Below are positions 24,630 through 38,450 of a stretch of DNA of 64,000 bases, one piece after another. Each line of letters opens with the position of its first letter. The stretch's first letter is position 1. The position numbers were made by a program, and so were the translations under genes. The notes below the pieces were generated by a model, which saw nothing but the letters and a program-made list of their open reading frames with translations, searched no databases and was not told the origin of the DNA. The stretch comes from Margaritifera margaritifera (lineage: Eukaryota > Mollusca > Bivalvia > Unionida > Margaritiferidae), in NCBI GenBank assembly GCA_029931535.1, contig JAQPZY010001232.1, positions 1,302,001-1,366,000 on the forward strand. The letters run 5' to 3'.

Positions 24630-26470
24630 TGAAAGCAAAAGTGTAAAAATTGCTAACATTTATCTGATTGCTTCACATATACATACAGCAAAATCAGCCT
24701 TAACAGATACTTATAGATGACATTTGCTCATCAAAGACATTTGCTGGAATCCGCCCATGATATTAATTTACATAAACGGCAGCTGCAACAGGGAATATGG
24801 GCACTTGCAGTCCTTCTCTCATGATAAGCACTTACTAAAAAACACATTTTGGCACGTACCTGGTAATTGGTCCAATGGTCACATGCTGTATGTGCAAATT
24901 ATACTATTTTGGGTATGAACTGGACATCTTAAAAGGTGGTTCCAAGTGAAATGAATACATGTCTAAAACAAAGAGCAAGTCTTAAAATATGCAAAACTTG
25001 TCTTAAATTGTTGGTGTCTTCCATTATATTTTTATGTTTGAGGGTCAAATGAGCCATCACCACATGTCATATACAATCAAAGCTTTTTCTTGTGACAATT
25101 ACCCATATACAAATTAGTACAAACTTTAAACACATATAATATACCTCTGGAAAAGGATTGGAAAATTTCAAAGTTATGATTCTTTGAATTTGTATATGAT
25201 ATAAAGTGGCAGTCAACTAGGTTGTCAGAGCATAGATCTGACTGCTACAAGCTGTCATTTTGCCTTTCATTAGATAATACTTTACCTTGCCAGCCATAGC
25301 ATTGGTCAGTTGTCCACTGATGCCAGCATACTGGCGTTTGACTGACACAGGGCAGCAGGTTTATTATGGCTGCTGGAAACTACCAGCAGTCTCCCTCTCT
25401 GGGTGTCAAGGGTCACAAATAATAAATTCAAAATGTCACAGATTTCGTCATGTGAACATGAGAAAATACGGTGAAAAACTAAGTCCTATTCTGATACAAC
25501 CAAGCCATCTTCCTAGTACTCAATCAAATTCTTCTCATTTACAGAGCATGACCCTCCTGTGTATAACAGCACATAAGTATTGAATCTGCCTCTAAAACAA
25601 ATTCAACATCTCTTTTCCACTGAACAGGTTATTCAAAGGACTTTGTATGATTCTAGGAAGTGTTTTGGAATTAGTGGTATATACATGCAGAATAACTTCC
25701 CCAAACTTTCCCTCAATCTTAAACTTTTATGTACAACAGGGAGTTTTACCTATGAAAAAACATGAGCCCCAAGTGGGCCTGATATTGCTCCCTTGGTTTA
25801 CATAACTTAACATTTGACCATTTCACTAAGCAGACTTATGTAGTATTGTAAAACACAACCTATGTAAACTATCTCACAGACTTTATATTATGTCAATTTT
25901 ACCTATTTAACAATAGTGTGATAAAAATTCTTTCCAAAGATAAAGGAATAATTAATATGCACAGCCTCTTGCTTATAATTAAAGTCATCAAAATCTTGAA
26001 GCTTTAGTTTGTGGTCTACATAGTCGCATGCCTTTCACATGAAATTATAATTCAAAGGTTTTTTTTTTGTTTTTAATAAGGCCATACATTTCTTTACCCT
26101 TGTTAATTAAATATGGAATTGTTTTCGGAGAAAAGCACATTTTAAAAAAAAATTTGTATATTAAAAGCTGAAGATACAAAATACAAATTTCAAACAATTT
26201 TCAAATAATTTGTGAGTCATGACACTGAGTATATGTAATGCCATGAAATAATGCAGATGATAACATATAAATGACAAATGTTTCTGGCACTTTAAAGAAA
26301 TTGTAATCCTTAACTACAGCATTGCACATAGTCTAGGCTAGCCTGCTGTTGTACATTGTCTCTAAAATCAATGCATCTAATAAAATGTTTCCTCAGTTCT
26401 CTTCTTTACTGGTGTGCATCTCGAAGCACACCAACATTTCTGGTTTTGTTGGACAAAGCTTGCTTTAAGG
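24630..26470. other. ATE1 intron 2, no gene recognised
   Basis: No conserved coding. Around 25290-25400 is a short inverted-repeat-rich stretch (CAGCAGGTTTATTATGGCTG, then CTGGAAACTACCAGCAG) of unknown type. The open frames at 24724-25765 have no recognisable domain. Confidence 0.5.
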
Positions 26471-26479
26471 TATTTTGCC

Positions 26480-26660
26480 TCATAGCTTTTGTTAGTTTGT
26501 TGGGTTTTTTTTGGGGGGGTGGGGTGGGGGGGGGGGCAATGAGAGTAATGTGTCTTGTCAAAGGACATAAAATACCAGCTTATGCAGCCAGGTGTCTAAA
26601 ACTAACCCAGCACTCCTGCAAAGGAATCCCTCATGCTAACCACTGAGCTACTTCATCCAC
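26480..26660 (-). mobile_element. tRNA-derived SINE copy, diverged
   Basis: On the minus strand, GAAGTAGCTCAGTGGTTAGC is a good box A. A decayed box B region (GGAGTGCTGGGTTAG) and GTCCTTTGACAAGACACATT follow. It ends in a C-rich (plus-strand G-rich) run at 26505-26537. Confidence 0.72.
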
Positions 26661-27992
26661 TCACCACTCACAACACATCATTATAACAGTGTCTCAAGAT
26701 TGTAATGATTCATCAGTTTCACAAACTAATCTTAAAGCCAATTATTTTATTTACTAAGAGTGTTACTTGTTATATTTCTATTTCATGATTTTTCTTTAGT
26801 TATAAATGACAAATCATTCATTTTAATGTTTAAGGTATATTATTTTGCTAATTATTATACATTGTTCTATTTAAATGTAGCATCTTGTATTCTAACATTT
26901 CTTTTTTCTTTCTTTTTGCATTTTTTTTTTTTGCAAGAGGAAGAATTCTGTGTAATCCCAAACCTGTGATTCTCGATAGTCAATTATCATGGGTTACTCC
27001 ACTTGCTTTAATTTAGAGAGAGAAGCATGTTAAAAAAGGAAACAAACTGATTACATAGCATATGAATTGAGAACTATTTCTAGATGTTATGAATTTCATT
27101 AATATGCACAGCTCTTTCTCATAATAAAACTCATTGGATATCTTCATGATATAAGCCTATTACAAAGTTTGATACAAAATCTGATCAGAAATAGTCATTA
27201 ATTGTCAACAAGATCAACCAATCAGATGTAAAATCACCTCATCAATATATAATTGTACCTATCACAGATCATTATCAAACTTGTCTGAGATTTTTGATGA
27301 TATAAGCTCATATTCAAAAGTTTGATCAAAATTAGGTCAGAAATATGGAATCCTGAGTGCTAAAAAGTAATTCTTGAAGGACGGATGATGGACACAGGGC
27401 CATACCATAAGCTCACTTGGCTTTACAGCCCGATGAGCCAAAAAGTCTTAATTCACTCTACCTTACAGACTAAAATTTAAGCAAGTCAAAGCTACATCTT
27501 TTATACCTGATCAATTTTAAATAAATGCTGCTAAAATCTGCTGTTTTCCTATTAAATTCAACTTTATTGTACACAATCTGTATAGTATGTTCTAAGAACA
27601 TAAATCAGAAAGTCCCAGGCACCCCAATCATGAGAATGTTTAAGCACAAAAATTTTACTTAGATTCAAGTCCTCAAAATTAGAAACTATACTTTGGGCAT
27701 TTGTGAAACTGTACAAATATGTACAGCAAACAATATGAAACTAATTACAAAATTTTAATTCTAACTTTATTAAGAACAAAGTTAATACAAATCAAAACTT
27801 TTTAATTCTGTATTTGAGTTCAATTTTTGTTTGGTTATTACACTTTTCTGACCATGAGGTCAGGTGGTGGCATCATATGGCCATAAGGGTGGAGAAAACT
27901 GGAGGACCCAGATGAAACAATCATCACTGAATGACAAATCATGCATGTTCATGCTCCATGACTGAAACTAATTCCACTGAGTGAGTGCTAGT

Positions 27993-28136
27993 ATGTTACC
28001 ACTGTCCTATATGTTACCACTGTCCTATATGTTACCACTGTCCTATATGTTACCACTGTCCTGTATGTTACCACTGTCCTATATGTTACCACTGTCCTAT
28101 ATGTTACCACTGTCCTATATGTTACCACTGTCATTT
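27993..28136. repeat. 18-bp minisatellite, 8 copies, beside ATE1 exon 2
   Basis: Eight units of ATGTTACCACTGTCCTAT, nearly perfect. Being a multiple of three, it gives open frames in several registers (27981-28202, 27985-28194 and 27988-28191 minus) that are not genes. On the ATE1 (minus) strand each unit reads ...CAGTGGTAACAT..., a run of donor-like GTAAC sites starting 37 nt past the true donor at 28173. Confidence 0.95.
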
Positions 28137-28171
28137 CCAGACCAAACTGCTGCTTGGTCTCAAGTTGGTTA

Positions 28172-28312
<141 letters not shown>

Positions 28313-28470
28313 TCAATTCTAAATCTTGCTTGAAAATATTATGACCAATTAAGAGGCTGCAATTGCACATTTTGAGCATGATTTCCAAGTCTGGAGTAAC
28401 ATTTATTACTTGAAATGTTGAGTAAAGTCTGATGATGGTGGAGACTGTTCCACAGATTAGTAAGATTATT

Positions 28471-28690
28471 ACTTGAAAGTGGGGGAGCCGCGGTGGCTCA
28501 GTGGTTAGCGTGCTGGACTCACGACTGAAAGGGTGCGGGTTCGAATCCTACCATTGGACCAGCCTGGTTCAGCTACCTTGGTGTGTCCTTGGGCAAGGCA
28601 CTTTACTCCAATTGCCTCAGCACTAAATAACCTACTTGTGTTGCTGTGCCATAAAGCATCAAACAAACAAACAAACAAAACTTGAAAGTG
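28471..28690 (+). mobile_element. Intact tRNA-derived SINE with 11-bp target duplication
   Basis: The element is 28482-28679 (198 bp), flanked by perfect ACTTGAAAGTG duplications at 28471-28481 and 28680-28690. It has a polymerase III box A (TGGCTCAGTGGTTAGCG) and box B (GGTTCGAATCC), a body with CTTGGTGTGTCCTTGGGCAA and an (AAAC)n tail. It is the best-preserved of about six copies here, so it is the youngest. It lies in ATE1 intron 1 in opposite sense to the gene. Confidence 0.95.
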
Positions 28691-29705
28691 TATAAAAGTG
28701 AGGAACTTTCATTCAAATGAAAATCTTCACTATATTACCATTTGGGGGCACATTTTGTTATGTTTCTTATTTATCTTTTCTTAAATATATGGTAAAACTT
28801 TGGCTTTCTTCACAAGCTCTAAGGTCCACATTTGATAGGTAATGTGTACCCACACCCATGAATTCTAGCCACACCCATGATAAATTTTTATGAATCCCAC
28901 ATCAAATACAAATTCACATTTTCTGACTTTTAATTGCATTATAGGTGCATGTTGCATTGTACCTAACACTATTTATAAGTTGTTGTTTATATTTAGACCT
29001 GGAACAAATAAAGATCAATGACCATTTGTATTATTTAATATTTTCCGAAACATCAACTGACACAGTGGACAGCTTTAAAAGCCAAATCCTTGTTTCAGTC
29101 CTCACAGCTATTTACACTGTATTATCAATAAGCTCAAGATCATTATCATAAGTAATTTTACTGATAATGAAAATAGCTCAACTTTTACAAGCACTCATCA
29201 TACAGTACACAGCTAATAAACTTCAAATACGAAGGAAATGCTGTTATCATAAAGAAGAATTTATCTCTTCTGTGGTAGGACATCAATCACAGATGTACAA
29301 AACCAGTCTTTCAATCAAATCCATTGGTAAACTATGAATGTTACTTTGTCAGTAATGCTTCTTGGTATCATACACTAATTAAGGCAATCAGCTGTTTTTG
29401 CATCCTAATGTAAATCGGTTCCGGAGGTCGTCTGACCAGTGACTAATGTTACTTGTATTCAACAGAAAGCCAAATTAAAGCCTAAACAGAAAATAAAATG
29501 TTTATTGAAATCAGCCTCTTAGCAGTTGCATAGGATGGTAACTGAACAGATGTGAACTTACTGGTTAAGAATAGAACACATGTGAACAAAAAATTCCAGT
29601 CATTTCATTCAAATCCAACTATTTCCAGATAATGCAACATAATTTGTGCTTATTTTTAAAAAATGTTGAGTCAAAGTTAGTTTTTAAAATAAGCATGATA
29701 GTCTT

Positions 29706-29855
29706 TGACATAGTCAAACTCACAACTAAAAGGGTGCAGGTTCAAATCTACCATTGAATCAGCCTGGGTCGCCTACCATGGCAAAGCACTTTACTTGTCT
29801 CAGCACTAAATAACTTATTTATGTTGCTGTGCAATAATACACCAAACCAAGAAAG
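29706..29855 (+). mobile_element. tRNA-derived SINE copy, 5'-truncated and diverged
   Basis: Shares AACTCACAACTAAAAGGGTG, a box B (GGTTCAAATCTACCA), GCAAAGCACTTTACTTGTCT and CACTAAATAACTTATTTATG with the intact copy. The box A is lost. Confidence 0.78.
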
Positions 29856-30459
29856 AAAACAAATACTATCATGCGCCTTGAACAACATATTGGGCAAAAA
29901 TTCATGCCCAACACATTTTTCTTTTAATTAAGCATGCTACATTCCTTCATAGCTAATTATCTTTTGCAAGTAAATGAAACAAATAATAAGTTATTTGGTG
30001 CAAATTGCATACCTACCATATTTCCAGACAGTGTTGGGGAGTTTAGGGAACTCAAAAAAGTGTTTTATGGTCCCAAAGGGGGTCAGTGCACATGACCTAA
30101 AAAAGCGACATTGTTTAACTGAGATTAAGTCATCTTTTCATTCATTTAAGCCTATATAAAATTATTGGAAATTCAAATTTGATAAAAAAAGAAAATAACA
30201 TTTCTGTTTTCTTTGAAGCATTTAATATACTTCCAAACCACAAATAGTTGGTAGACATAGCATTGTCCAATATCATCACCAAATATTGTCCAATATCATC
30301 ACCACACACGTGTCCACACTCACATAAACTCAACCACACAGACATTAAATAAAAAAAATATAAGTTTTTGTGATTAAAATCCATTGGAGAGTGGAATAGT
30401 TTCTTAATTAGATGCAGTCTTTGCTGCTCTCAGTAGTTCAGTGTTCAGATGGGGAGGGG

Positions 30460-30740
30460 GGGATCGAAGGTAATACAAATGTCATTCATGTTCATCTTGG
30501 CACTCATTTGAAACTAGATGGTACTGTTGTTCAAACTTCACGAAAGATCTTGCTGAATTTTAGTCAGCATAGAAAATGATCTCTCTGCATCTGCAATGCT
30601 ATGAGGGAGTGGCAAACATGCTCGGTAGTGTTTCTATGTTGATGGATGTTTTAAAGTCCATTTCCTGCTGCGCTTCATAAAGTCAAACTCCGTCCAAGAG
30701 TTCTGAATTTAGTTTTTCTGGGCTTTGCTCATTTTGCAGA
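30460..30740 (-). pseudogene. hAT transposase dimerisation-domain remnant
   Basis: On the minus strand the frame reads LPHSIADAERSFSMLTKIQ, then a stop, then a frame with SLNNSTI and MSAKMNMNDICI. This is the typical C-terminal hAT dimerisation segment (LPHSNADAERxFSxLxxIxT). No other part of the transposase was recognised, so this is a short fossil in ATE1 intron 1. Confidence 0.72.
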
Positions 30741-30959
30741 TGGCTCATCTTTTCCTATATCACAGCTGCATTTCGACATTTTGCCATAAAAAATGAACTA
30801 CGCTTGTACACTATTCCAACTACCAAAATAATTAATAGTGTTTTGCATTTTATATAAGGAGTAAAATCTGACTTCAAAGAAAAGTTGCTGCAGATCACAA
30901 ACTTGCCAATAATCTTTAATAATGATGGCCTAAACATTCTCATTCAAGGCAATGATGGA

Positions 30960-33599
30960 TGTGTAATAACTATCGTTCTTCAACATACATCTCTATGACT
31001 GTACCTAACTCAAATGAATTGGGTTGTTCCACTTAGTGTACTTTACCTATGCAAATTAGCCTAATGGGCTCTCCCACAGCAGTGTTTGAATGACTTGACA
31101 TGGCATCATTCTAGCTATTCTCAGTCAATTAAGTAATCTGTAAAATGGTGGTTGTTTATCTCTGACTGCCTTACCTTTTAATTTACTCCGTGATAATCAG
31201 CTGTATAAACTGCCCCTAGGATAGTTTTACATGGGCTCTAAGCAGGACTATTTACTCTTTATACAGACTACATGCTCCATACATGTATAGTGGTGGTCAA
31301 AATATGTCTGGGGGGTTTTCTTCCCGAAGATTATTGAGAGTCAAAAATCGTCTTTTTCGCATGACACATCGTGTTATGGCAGGTGTGCATTTGATGAATG
31401 TAATGCTGAAAACATATCTTTTTCCTTTTATAAGATGGGCAACATCAGATAAGGATAAAATATTCTTACAAATACATGTACATAGGTTCTGCTGCACAAA
31501 GTAATTTGTCTCAGGTTGCATACTTTTCAAATAGAATTCTGGGACCGGAATCCAAGTCCACCAAGTTGGAATTCATAAAATGGAACCATGGGCTAGAATG
31601 CCAGGACCACAATCATAGCCACTACGTAGTCCTACAATATAAGTAAGACATCAACCCAGATAGTTATGATGTGGGTTAGGTGGATGGTCAAATATCTTCC
31701 CCAGGGGATCTGAATAAAAATTTTTGAGAAAATCTTGCATAGTTTGGCAACCCATATTGACACTTTTGCATAGCTTATGGTCCAATTGTTTTAGTCATAC
31801 TGTATTTACTATGATGCCTTTATCCTGACCAATGTAACTCCTAATATAATCAAGCAGTTGTGGTTTCAACATATATTGGCATCCATTTCAATAGGCTGAA
31901 GACCAACAGTACCTGAAAAATCCAAATTGGTTGGAACTGGTGAAAAATTACAATGAAATGAATATCTATTCATATATGGCCTTCAAAAACAAAGTCCTAC
32001 ATTACTGAAACCATTGGTAACTTCTTTATCATCAAATATTTAAGAATAATAAATGCAATTCTTTGATTGTTAAAATGTGATATATTTAGAATAAAAGTCA
32101 CTAAAATCTTAACATTCAAAAGCTGACATAACTCAAGCTTGCTAGTCATAGGAAAAACTGGGATGCAGAACAACAAAAGCAATGATAAGCCTGATGAAAG
32201 TATAATTAATTCTATAATAAATATCTTGTTAATGACTGTATTAAATGCACATATGGGGGTTGGGGGGGCATGGGGTAGATTGTCCAAGATCACCAAAAAC
32301 TTATTAAAAGGAGTAAAGATTGGGGGTAAATGAGTATCTCTGTGCTGCTTCAACATCACCAACCAAACAAATGAAATTTCATGAACTAGAGTTTTCTTTT
32401 TCAGCTAAATGTCAAATGAAACTACAAATTATAAAATAATCAAATTCTTTTGCAAGAGAGTGAAAGAGATAGGGGCAATGTGCTCATGACTATTGAAGAC
32501 ATGTAAATCTGTACCCATATTTTCACGTTATGTGCATTCCCCCCCCCCCAACCTACATAAACAATACCGCATATTGGATGAGAAAGTTTCATATGCAGCA
32601 GCCATTTTTTTAAAAAGCGTGATTAAATGGGTAAAACATGGTTCTCTACACAATCATTTCTGTCTGAAGCAGACACATCAACACTAAAATGCAATTTTTG
32701 GTTAAGACATTCTCGGCTACATGTACATTAATATGTTTACACGGATATTTAAAAAAATAAAAAAATAAACCATATGCTCAATTAACAAGAGAGAGAGAGA
32801 GAGAGACAGAGAGAGAGAGAGAGTAGGTTGTGAGTGGTTGCTGAAAAATTCACTGCAGGACATAGAGTTTAATTTAAAAGTGAAGGTTATTATTTTAAAT
32901 TAACCATGATTGTGAAAAGATGTAAAATTAAACCGTGAGAATAACAAAGAGAAGGAGAGAACAAACAGCGAATGAAAGGAATAAAGTCGGGGGCTAAAGG
33001 AGTAGGTGCACGTTGTCTCAACATCATGAAAATACAATATCAAAAACATTGATTTCATTATATACTAAAAGTCAACTGAAAATACCATTTACCAAATCTT
33101 CAAATTTCTTAGAGAGAGAGAGTGGGTGGGAGGGAGAGAGAGAACTGTAAATCAGAATTGCCAAAGTTAGACGACTACATGACCGTGCTTATTTTCAGTA
33201 AAACTGGATAAAAGATACATAAAACAATCTGGGATATCGGACTGGAATTTTTATTTTTTCATTTGCAGAATCTAAAAGTATACATGATTTGTACATTTGG
33301 TTTGGTTTTGGGTTGTATGACACAGCAACACATGAATTCAAAGCAGGGTCAGACTGGCAGTCTAGTCCCCGCCCCCCATTTGGAAATCGCTTACAATTTC
33401 AGGTGTCAAGGCAATTGGATGGTTGGCAGGTTCGCCTACTATGGTGTCCCACTGCACAAGGCCCTTTAAATATTTCTTTGCATAAGAAACATGAACAAAT
33501 TCAAATTTAAATATTGACAATGACTCATAGCAGCTTATATAGCTACACATCTGTCCGATAAAAAAGTAAACTAAATAAACCAGATACTGACTTAACACT

Positions 33600-33634
<35 letters not shown>

Positions 33635-36040
33635 GGATAATGAGACAGGGGTAGAACATTTTTGAAAATCCATGGTTGTCCATAGACAACTAGCTTTGAA
33701 AATCTGGTTGCCCAGTAAATTACTTCAGTTGCCCCCAAGATTGCCATAATCAAAATTATTCAACAACTTTTGGCATACCGGGTATATATAGTTAGTTCTA
33801 ACTGCACATAATACTTGTAACTCACCATCAGTACTGCTAATGGAAGTGTCTTACAAGATTATACACTTATTTAATATATTTAAAATCCGCTAATAAAGGA
33901 TAATCAGACGACAATTTCCTTTTTTGGTGCTGTCTTGCTGTCCGACAGCTTTCTACAAGTTGGCCACCAATGAGAACAAACTTATCCATGTTTTATGTTA
34001 TTCTGAGTTTACACCATTATGGTTCCGGTCAATCCATGTCGAAACTGCCAGCAACTGTAAACAATCCACATGGAACTTTTCTTTAGACATGACCAAACAA
34101 GCCAATATAATATACAACAATAATTGTGATTGGTTTGATTATTATTTGCCATATTCATTTAGCTAAAGTTAGCCAACATGAGCAACTGTCACATGCTCTA
34201 CAGCAACTGACTATTTCTTCAACAGACCAGTCAGGAAGAGTAATACTTGATCATAGGCATTAAGTGCAGCAAACCAAAGAAGAAAGATACCGCTACCATA
34301 TGTTGGTGTGTTGATAAAAGACGAAAATTCATGAGTCTCGTATCTTTAAAGGTAGTATGGACTGTGATTACTTAATCAGATATGAGTAGCCGACACATGA
34401 GGATTAGTGTGGCTTCTTACCAATAGCAATCACTCAGCGCTAAAATATGGAATTATATGGAGATAATTCAGGCATCCTGCTGTAGGTACACAAAGGGAAA
34501 ATTTAATGATTACATTTGTCACTTGAAAATATATAAATTCCATTCTACCCATTGGGATTCTTGCGCCACCATCATTATCTTTCAGTTGCCTGACCGGGCT
34601 TACACACTGGGAAAAATGGTTGCCTGGTATTCATATTTTAGTTGTCCCGGGATATCAGGCAATGGATTTTTCTACTATTGTGAGGTCTGGTAGTCTGAAA
34701 TGTCATATAATTTATGCCAAAAAGAAGAACTGCAAGCAAGCAAACTATAATTGATGGTGTGAGGTGTTTCTCCTTTGTTGGAAAATAAAATCTTAAAATC
34801 TTTGATTGCAACTTAATTAGCACAGAGAGAATGGGGTATTAGTCTTAAAATCAAGATTATTTTCCCACATCATTATTCATTTCATCAATAAATTTAATTC
34901 AGTTTAACTACGGACAATTAACAAACTTTCACTGTTGATTGCTTTGTTATCATTGGGACTGTTAAATACAATGCTCCAAGTCAGATGGCTTTAGGTGATA
35001 AAAATGACACCTTTCCCAAGCTGAAAATGACATCATAACTCTTGTCAATATTTTACAACAGTGCTGGCAATATCTACTGCTTTGATTTCTGTATAAAATC
35101 CACTGAAATCAAGTCTCTCTCAGAGACAGACCATCTAATTTTCTAAGGGGGGGACAGGATTGGGATTCTTTTCGGAAAGCTTGAAAACAATTGTCTCACT
35201 CTGATTTGTAGAAAGAAAAAAAAGACCTTATTTTATACCTCATTTAACTTGGAAGAGAATTTATGTTGTAACAAAAAACAAAAAATTCCAAGTTGAAAAG
35301 AAAATCCATGCTTTTGCACACACACTCAAAAATTAAATGGTTGGTCCCTCACAGTACACATGCAGTTCGCCCGATTGCATCAGAATCCAGCTGACCAAAA
35401 ATTGTGTATATTCAACCTCATGAACACCTGCTGTTGTTGACAGTGTATTGCCATTACTGAGTAAGTACAAAGCTCTTGGTTCGCGTTTCAGTGTAAATTC
35501 AGCGTTTTCTGTTTTCTTCTTCATTTTAAATCCCAGTGGTTGTCATTTGGAATTTAAATATCCATATCTCAGAGAATTACTTTTCCTTTGTAACAATAGG
35601 ATAAACTTATGCTGTTATGCCAAAAGGTGTGCCTCTTATTAAGTCAGTGCTATGTTTGTTCAGATTTCTTCAAATAAATTAAAAACATAAAATTCCTATA
35701 AGTGTCACTGAGCTAATTTTCACTGTTCATGATGTAAAATTCTTGGGCTACATATCTTAAACCAAATTGGGAATGTACATGAATTTTTTACATTGGCAAT
35801 AGCTGCAAATAGAAGTAATGCACTGAAGCTGATCAACCTTTTAAAACACAACAGTGTTGAATATACAAGACTCTTTTAAAATGATTTTTTTTATTGTCCA
35901 AATATATAATCAACATAAAGATGACTGAATCTTCAAATGGCATCAAACTGTAAATCACACCGAGATCTTAGTCTTTCAATGGGTGGTCTTCATGCAATGG
36001 CTATTCAAATGTATATCAGTGATGTTGACCAGCCCCCTCC
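30960..36040. other. ATE1 intron 1, no gene recognised
   Basis: AT-rich intron. It holds (GA)n microsatellites at 32790-32823, about 33110-33140 and 33602-33630, C- and G-rich runs near 32541 and 32258, and no conserved exon. Open frames at 31283-31530, 31997-32362, 33263-33673 and 33924-34166 have no recognisable domain. Confidence 0.5.
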
Positions 36041-36059
36041 ATGGTATAGTCGCACAAGA

Positions 36060-36320
36060 TATGCCTGCTGAGTTGCAGTGGTGATTTGGATGTATTTACC
36101 CCTCCAACACAAAGTGATTGTGGTGGGGTTTAGCTTTTCTGTGTCATCCCTCTCTCAATCAACGTTGAGTGAGTTGTGGTGATGATTTGTAAGTATTTAT
36201 CCCTCCAACATGGAGTGAGTGTGGTGGGGATTAACTGTGCCACCATGACGTGTGAAGAAACTAAAAATCATGTGAGCTGTTCTGAGTCATCCCTCTCTCA
36301 ATCAGCGTTGTCCGAGTTCA
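36060..36320. repeat. Tandem duplication, about 110-150-bp unit, 2 copies
   Basis: Both copies hold a GTGGTGATTTGGATGTATTT-like start, CCCTCCAACA, GTGTGGTGGGG and TCATCCCTCTCTCAATCA, ending CGTTG. The second copy carries an extra segment (about 36235-36285). The ORF at 36176-36424 is incidental. Confidence 0.7.
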
Positions 36321-36929
36321 GGTTTCTTGGAAAGAAAACTTACTCAAAGATCATATGGATGGACAGAGAGAAGACATTGATGGACATGACCTACCTCATT
36401 ATATCAACGAAACTGCAGATATAAGCAAGCAAATTTTATTGCCAATTATAACTTATAGATAACCTATCTAAATACAAAGATCATATGTATGCTTCATGAG
36501 CTTAAATACTGGATGATTGTTATAAACAAGGGATATGGCTCTGAAATGTTCAACAAGTAGTGCTATCAGGCAGGGAATCATTTTATTTTTTATTTTTTTT
36601 TTAATGTAACCCAAAGCGGAAAATAAAATTTTTTGTGAAACTAGGACCAGTAGTCATTATGGGCCAAAGTAAATGTCATCATCAGAAAACAAATTGACTG
36701 AATATTTATGTGTAGAATTTAAAACGTTTTATTATACACAGTATTAAAACATTACTCCTCTTTGATGAGTCATCACTAAATATTATAATGACCGCGGCCT
36801 TTCCTACTTTTGACAGTGAAAGTAAACATGTCCCCTAGCAACTGTTGTGACACCTTCCAACGCCCATGATTTGAACTAATAAGTAAACTTAGTTACTTAT
36901 TTTACAGAAATATGTTTACTTATGTTTAC

Positions 36930-37023
36930 CGTGGGAGTAGTTTGTATCTGTGCTCCCACAATAACCACATCTATAACGTTCGTGTTCAGCAAAGTATTCG
37001 ACGATGCTTCTGTCGGAAGCCAT
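36930..37023 (-). CDS. ATE1: ATE1 exon 1 (start codon)
   Basis: The 94-bp coding part begins with ATG at 37023-37021, giving MASDRSIVEYFAEHERYRCG and then YCGSTDTNYSH. The CxxC pair (Cys19, Cys22) is the conserved metal or iron-sulfur ligand pair of the ATE1 N-terminal domain. It ends in phase 1 (one base of a Gly codon) at the donor G|GTAAAC. This start is chosen because the next upstream in-frame codons show no family similarity and family members begin just before this conserved block. Confidence 0.93.
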
Positions 37024-37200
37024 GTTGAATATTTGTTGATGACTAATGAATGTAGCAACCGGTCGATAGAATCACCGGAACGGAGGTAATCACCTTAAAG
37101 GACGGTAAAAGTCGGTTTAATTCATTTTTAATTGACTGCAAACCCTTTATTGTAACGGACCGGACCGGAACGGAGGTACGTATCTTGATCCTGATACATA
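37024..37200 (-). promoter_or_regulatory. ATE1: Probable ATE1 promoter / 5' UTR with duplicated CCGGAA motif
   Basis: The 15-bp sequence ACCGGAACGGAGGTA occurs twice on the plus strand at 37074-37088 and 37164-37178, 90 bp apart and 50-155 bp upstream of the ATE1 start. CCGGAA is the core of ETS-family sites, common in TATA-less housekeeping promoters. The stretch is richer in CpG than its surroundings, and no TATA box was seen. The open frame at 37043-37234 is not supported as coding. Confidence 0.45.
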
Positions 37201-37381
37201 ACAGTACTTTTTTCATACATTCGGGTATCTGCAAACATCATATCTATCTAATAATCTTTGTTTAAAGCACTGTATGTTAATTTTTGTTTTCTGAATTCAT
37301 AATGTATCATTTAATGTTCTGCAAATTACTCAAACTGAAAATAAATCGAGAAAATGGTGGTCATGCAGTTAATTTCTTTTA

Positions 37382-37383
<2 letters not shown>

Positions 37384-37445
<62 letters not shown>
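37384..37445. repeat. (TA)n microsatellite
   Basis: About 30 TA units between ATE1 and the MULE pseudogene. Confidence 0.97.
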
Positions 37446-37448
<3 letters not shown>

Positions 37449-37739
37449 TCTCAGTAGCTAATGTTATAGTGATAATTTTTTTCGTCTATATATTCTGGTC
37501 TGAGTATATTAATGCCTTTTTTTAAAAATAGATTCATGTAGAATTTATCTTTATACTAAATAAACCTTATATACTAAAATAATGAGCACCGTATGTTATT
37601 TTCATTAGCTGAATTTAAAATGTATTATTTAATTGTATGCATATTATTATTGAAAGTGTATACTGTACAAGAGCACAGATAAAAAGAAGCATATTATTAT
37701 TTTTAATAATTTTATTTATCTAATACAGCAATGGAAAAA

Positions 37740-38190
37740 CTAACATGGTCCATAAATGCTATCACATAACTTCAGTAGCTGCCTGGTTGAGGTCCATTTC
37801 TTAGCGTAGGACTTCCACAGTGCAATCAAGCGTCCCTTGCACTTCCTCGTCTGTTTACGTTGGTATCTTAGGAGCTTACCCTCGGATAACATTATAACTT
37901 GCGTACGAAGAAGGGTGGCCTCATTGTACAGAAGCGTTATCAACATGTAAAAAGGTAAGTTTTCTTTCTTCGCGCACCTGTTGATACAGTGGTGCTACCC
38001 TTCAACATCATTGTTGGTCCTGATACTGCGCCCGTACACACTCAACAATGTCACGTCCCATATGCTGCTGGTGATTGATTCGTCATGTACATAGTTCATG
38101 TACTTCACGACGTTTTTCTGACGGCAGGAATGGTAATACAAATACTTTCCTCAGGAACTTGTAGACTTCGTCCCTGCTGTTGTACGCCAC
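37740..38190 (-). pseudogene. MULE pseudogene exon 7 (catalytic Glu, C-terminus)
   Basis: 451 bp, one base more than 150 codons. It opens VAYNSRDEVYKFLRKVFVLP, shifts frame near an A-run at about 38120, and continues SVYGRSIRTNNDVEG, TAG, HHCINRCAKKENLPFYMLIT to the stop at 37742-37740. Confidence 0.87.
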
Positions 38191-38450
38191 CTGAAAAAAA
38201 TATTAGCATGAAATATATTTTCTAAATATATAGTTTATATGAAAATAAATAATACTGAGTCATATCCGCTTAACTTTACCAGCAATATTACTTATTCCAA
38301 ATATATTTGTTTATACATTGCATGTAACGCCCCTATAAGTTTTATAGAGATGAATCTGGAACAGAAAATCTTAGAAAAGGAAACGTATTCTTTAGTTTAA
38401 TGTTTCCTTATAAAATGTTGATTAACATAACATAATATATCGATTAATAC

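Noticed and set aside
28484..28560. Functional tRNA gene
   Set aside because: Boxes A and B are present, but the stems do not pair and target duplications plus an (AAAC)n tail show a SINE.
37043..37234. 63-residue frame just upstream of ATE1
   Set aside because: Overlaps the putative promoter, has no homology, and the ATE1 start is well supported at 37023.
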